From NCBI GenBank assembly GCA_963170055.1, contig CAUJGJ010000125.1, positions 2,180,801 through 2,244,800 on the forward strand: a stretch of 64,000 bases of DNA, given 5' to 3'. This document shows positions 61,361 through 64,000 of the stretch, in pieces. The position numbers and the translations under genes are program-made. Position 1 is the first letter of the stretch. Each line of letters opens with the position of its first letter. The notes under the pieces were generated by a model. That model saw only the letters and a program-made list of their open reading frames with translations, had not been told where the DNA came from and did not search any database. The stretch comes from Halisarca cf. caerulea (lineage: Eukaryota > Porifera > Demospongiae > Chondrillida > Halisarcidae).

Positions 61361-64000
61361 ATGCTGCTGCTTGGATTTATTTTGTTATTAATCTTCAATT
61401 TCGGCCTGTGTATCAATCGTTTCGAAGGTCTGTCAAAGTCCCGTTCAGCGTTTATCCCTGATTCTAGTGATTGTACAAGTTTCACGATCACCGATCGTGT
61501 CCTCACAATGTCATCAACTCACGTCCGAAGTTCAGCGCCCTGTTCGGTATGTAAAAGGGTGATGCCAGTTCGCAACGATGGTAAGATAAAGATTCATGGA
61601 CCTATACCGTCTCGGTGCCTCGGATCAGGCATCGCCCCTCGCGATCCTGTTGCGGTCGCTCCATCCCCTCACCCCGCTTCCCCGATCGTCAATCCCGTAG
61701 GCGTAGGCCCATCCACCGTAGGCCCTTCCTCTCCTGCCACAGCTACATCGGCTATCAATCCTGGACCAGTCATTGGGAGAATCATTAAGAGAATTCCAAA
61801 TGGCTCCAGAGCTCTAGCTGCCACAAAGTTCGCTTCCATTCTCGACGGGGTGGTCAGAGACAACTCTAGAGAGGCCTGGGATCGACTCTTCCTCTTCTGC
61901 AGACGTTGCTTTCTGTCTCCTAAAAGAGGAGGGCACAGGAGAAGTTTGGCTGCACAGGTGAACCTCTTAATCCAGGAAGAAGTTGACAGCTCTTCACAAG
62001 GCAATGTATTGAGGCCAAGTAGGATTGGGGCTAAACCCCGTAGCTCTCTTGCTACCAAAGTATCTGAAAAGTTGGAAGAAGGGGATTTCAGAGGAGCAGC
62101 CCGGATTGCCTCTTCCTCTGAACCCTTTTGTGATGTCAGTGAGAGGTCCCTTGGTCTGCTTCAGGAGAAGCATCCACCTTCCCACCCTGAGTCTGCTTTT
62201 CCCCCTCCTCAAGCTCCCGATGCCCCTTTTGTCTTGCCAGCTCAGTCTATCAACAATGCTGTCTTCTCTTTCCCAGCTGGGTCTGCAGGTGGTCCCGATG
62301 GTGTTCGACCTCAGCACCTGAAGGATTTGTGCACCTACTCTCTCAGAGAAGGTTCCAGTCATTTCATTGATTCTCTGACTTCTTTTGTCAACCTGGTACT
62401 ATCAGGGGATGTTCCAACTTGTGCTCGTCCTTATTTCTTTGGAGCCAATTTAATTGGATTAAACAAGAAGGATGGTAGCATCAGGCCCATTGCCATCGGT
62501 TGTACTCTCCGTCGCCTTGTTGGGAAATGTGCCTGTGCATTCCTTTCCGAAGACATGAGCTCCTTTCTCTCCCCTTTGCAAGTAGGCTTTGGTACCTCTA
62601 TGGGAGCCGAGGCAGCTGTTCATGCTGGACGAGCTTATTTATCTAAGTTGGAGGAAGGTCAACTGCTGTTAAAGTTGGATTTTTGCAACGCCTTCAACTG
62701 CATTCGCCGCGACAAAATGCTCCTTGCCACCTTGGATAAGGCACCTCGGCTCTTTCCCCTGGCTTTTTCTGCTTACCGAGATCCCTCCCTTTTGTTCTTT
62801 GGAAGCCACACCATTAACTCATCAGAAGGAGTACAGCAGGGTGACCCTCTCGGCCCTTTACTCTTCTGCTTGACAATCCATGATCTAATCGTCAACCTTA
62901 AGTCAGAGTTCAAGGTATTTTATCTTGATGATGGCACTTTAGGTGGCTCAGTGGAGGAGGTAAAATCCGACTTCCTTTATTTGGAAAGAACAGCCAGGGA
63001 GTTGAATCTCTTCCTCAACCACAGCAAAAGTGAAATCTTTTGCGTGGATGAGACTACCAAGCAGGAGATGCTGTCAATGTCACCTAATCTCCATCCGACA
63101 GATCCCTCCCTTGCCACCCTTCTCGGATCTCCTATAGGGGGACTAGAGGCATTGAATGAGGCCTGGGAGTCAAAGATCAGCCACCTTAGAAACCTGGGGG
63201 ATATGTTGAAGCTTTTGCAGGCACATGATGCCATCTGCCTTTTGCGCAATGCTCTATCAATGCCAAAAGTGCTCTACGTTCTTCGTACAGCCCCCAGTTT
63301 TCTCTCTCCTTTACTCGCATCTTTTGACTCTGTCCAGAAGTCTCTACTGGAGTCTATTTGTAACATTCAGCTATCTGAACATGGGTGGCTTCAAGCCTCC
63401 CTCCCCATCAACTCAGGGGGCTTGGGAATTAGAGGTGCTGTTCTGCTGGCACCCTCTGCCTTTCTGGCTTCTGCTGCGGGCAGTGCCTCTCTTTCTCAGG
63501 CTATTCTTCCACCTCATTTTTCCCCTGTGTGGCCATCCCCCTCCTCAGAAGCTGCAATTGTTCAATGGAAGAGCCTTACAATCAATACTGTAGATCCATC
63601 CTCAGGAGGATCAGTCTCCAAACAGAAAGCCTGGGACACTCCTATTGTTGATGGCCAATTCTCCTCACTTCTTGCTATTAATTCAGACAGCCCTGCTGCC
63701 TTGACCCGCCTCCATGCGTCCTGTCAAAAGGAGTCTGGAGCTTGGCTAACAGCACCTCCTGTGTCTGCCCTTGGCCTGAAGATGGCTAATGAAACTATCC
63801 GCATTGCAGTTGGCCTGCGTTTGGGGGCTCCCCTGTGTGCTCCTCACAGCTGCTCTCTTTGTGGAAAGCCTGTAGATGTCCTGGGGACCCATGGTCTAAG
63901 CTGTCGCCAAAGTAAGGGCAGAATTCCACGACACAATGGGTTGAACACTATCATCAAGCAAGCCCTGGCTTCAGCTCATATCCCCTCCATCCTCGAACCA
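61361..64000 (+). mobile_element. Retrotransposon ORF, open and truncated by window end
   Basis: A single frame stays open from ATG at 61361 (in-frame TAA at 61346) for 880 codons to the edge. A second in-frame ATG at 61508 (MSSTHVRSS) may be the true start, because the first 49 codons look like a hydrophobic leader. Order: zinc-finger-like CSVCKRV...H...C (about 61544-61620); proline-rich linker; RT with GSAGGPDGVRPQHLKDL, IRPIAIGCTLRRL, motif A LLKLDFCNAFN (about 62669), motif B GVQQGDPLGPLLFCL (about 62830) and motif C FYLDDG (62928-62945); thumb; then CSLCGKPVDVLGTHGLSC (63850-63903). All catalytic aspartates are present. Beyond the edge, the 42.5-43.5 kb relative predicts an RPD...WD nuclease-like domain. 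This order fits restriction-like-endonuclease retrotransposons (R2 type). Its GC content seems higher than that of the host introns. Confidence 0.88.

Noticed and set aside
61669..62362. Minus-strand ORFs of 122-129 codons
   Set aside because: Antisense to the open retrotransposon frame.

Overview
The window is nuclear DNA from an animal. The genes are split by many GT-AG introns, the intergenic DNA is AT-rich (my impression, not a computed value), and transposons and microsatellites are everywhere. A PI3-kinase regulatory subunit and a full integrin beta chain point to Metazoa. Compact introns, abundant short inverted-repeat elements and several retrotransposon types suggest a non-bilaterian such as a sponge, but that is an inference and I cannot name the species. 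A run of exactly 200 N (13801-14000) marks an assembly gap.

Layout, left to right. 898-5246: a p55-like PI3K regulatory subunit whose first four exons read on the minus strand and whose remaining exons read on the plus strand; the splice phases join perfectly across the break. 5247-9017: intergenic DNA with nested miniature transposons. 9018-14487 (+): complex I subunit NDUFA11, with a 4.4 kb intron full of mobile DNA and an exon running into the gap. 14864-15823 (+): NUDC in one exon. 18933-26448 (-): integrin beta in 21 exons, about 824 codons. 26910-29520 (+): decayed retrotransposon with a Tudor-like insert inside its reverse transcriptase. 30489-37581 (-): cystathionine gamma-lyase in 13 exons. 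37606-41262 (+): RCL1 in 9 exons; its start codon lies 24 bp from that of the lyase. 41263-44291: repeats and a retrotransposon 3' fragment. 44292-60987 (-): listerin (LTN1), lacking only a short 5' exon. 61361-64000 (+): an open retrotransposon ORF that runs off the window.

The host genes do not form a pathway. They are housekeeping or signalling genes (PI3K signalling, respiratory chain, chaperoning, adhesion, cysteine/H2S metabolism, 18S rRNA processing, ribosome quality control). I derived exon boundaries by hand from reading frame, splice consensus and recalled protein families. Phases were checked arithmetically for the PI3K subunit, NDUFA11, integrin, CTH and RCL1, but no alignment was run. 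The most notable points are the split PI3K gene, the RT with a Tudor-like insert, the intact retrotransposon with a candidate C-terminal restriction-like nuclease, the 3' tail shared by two retrotransposon types, a 1.29 kb transposon with a palindromic subterminal array, and a family of insertions with 5-bp target duplications, one of them supported by a related copy without the insert.
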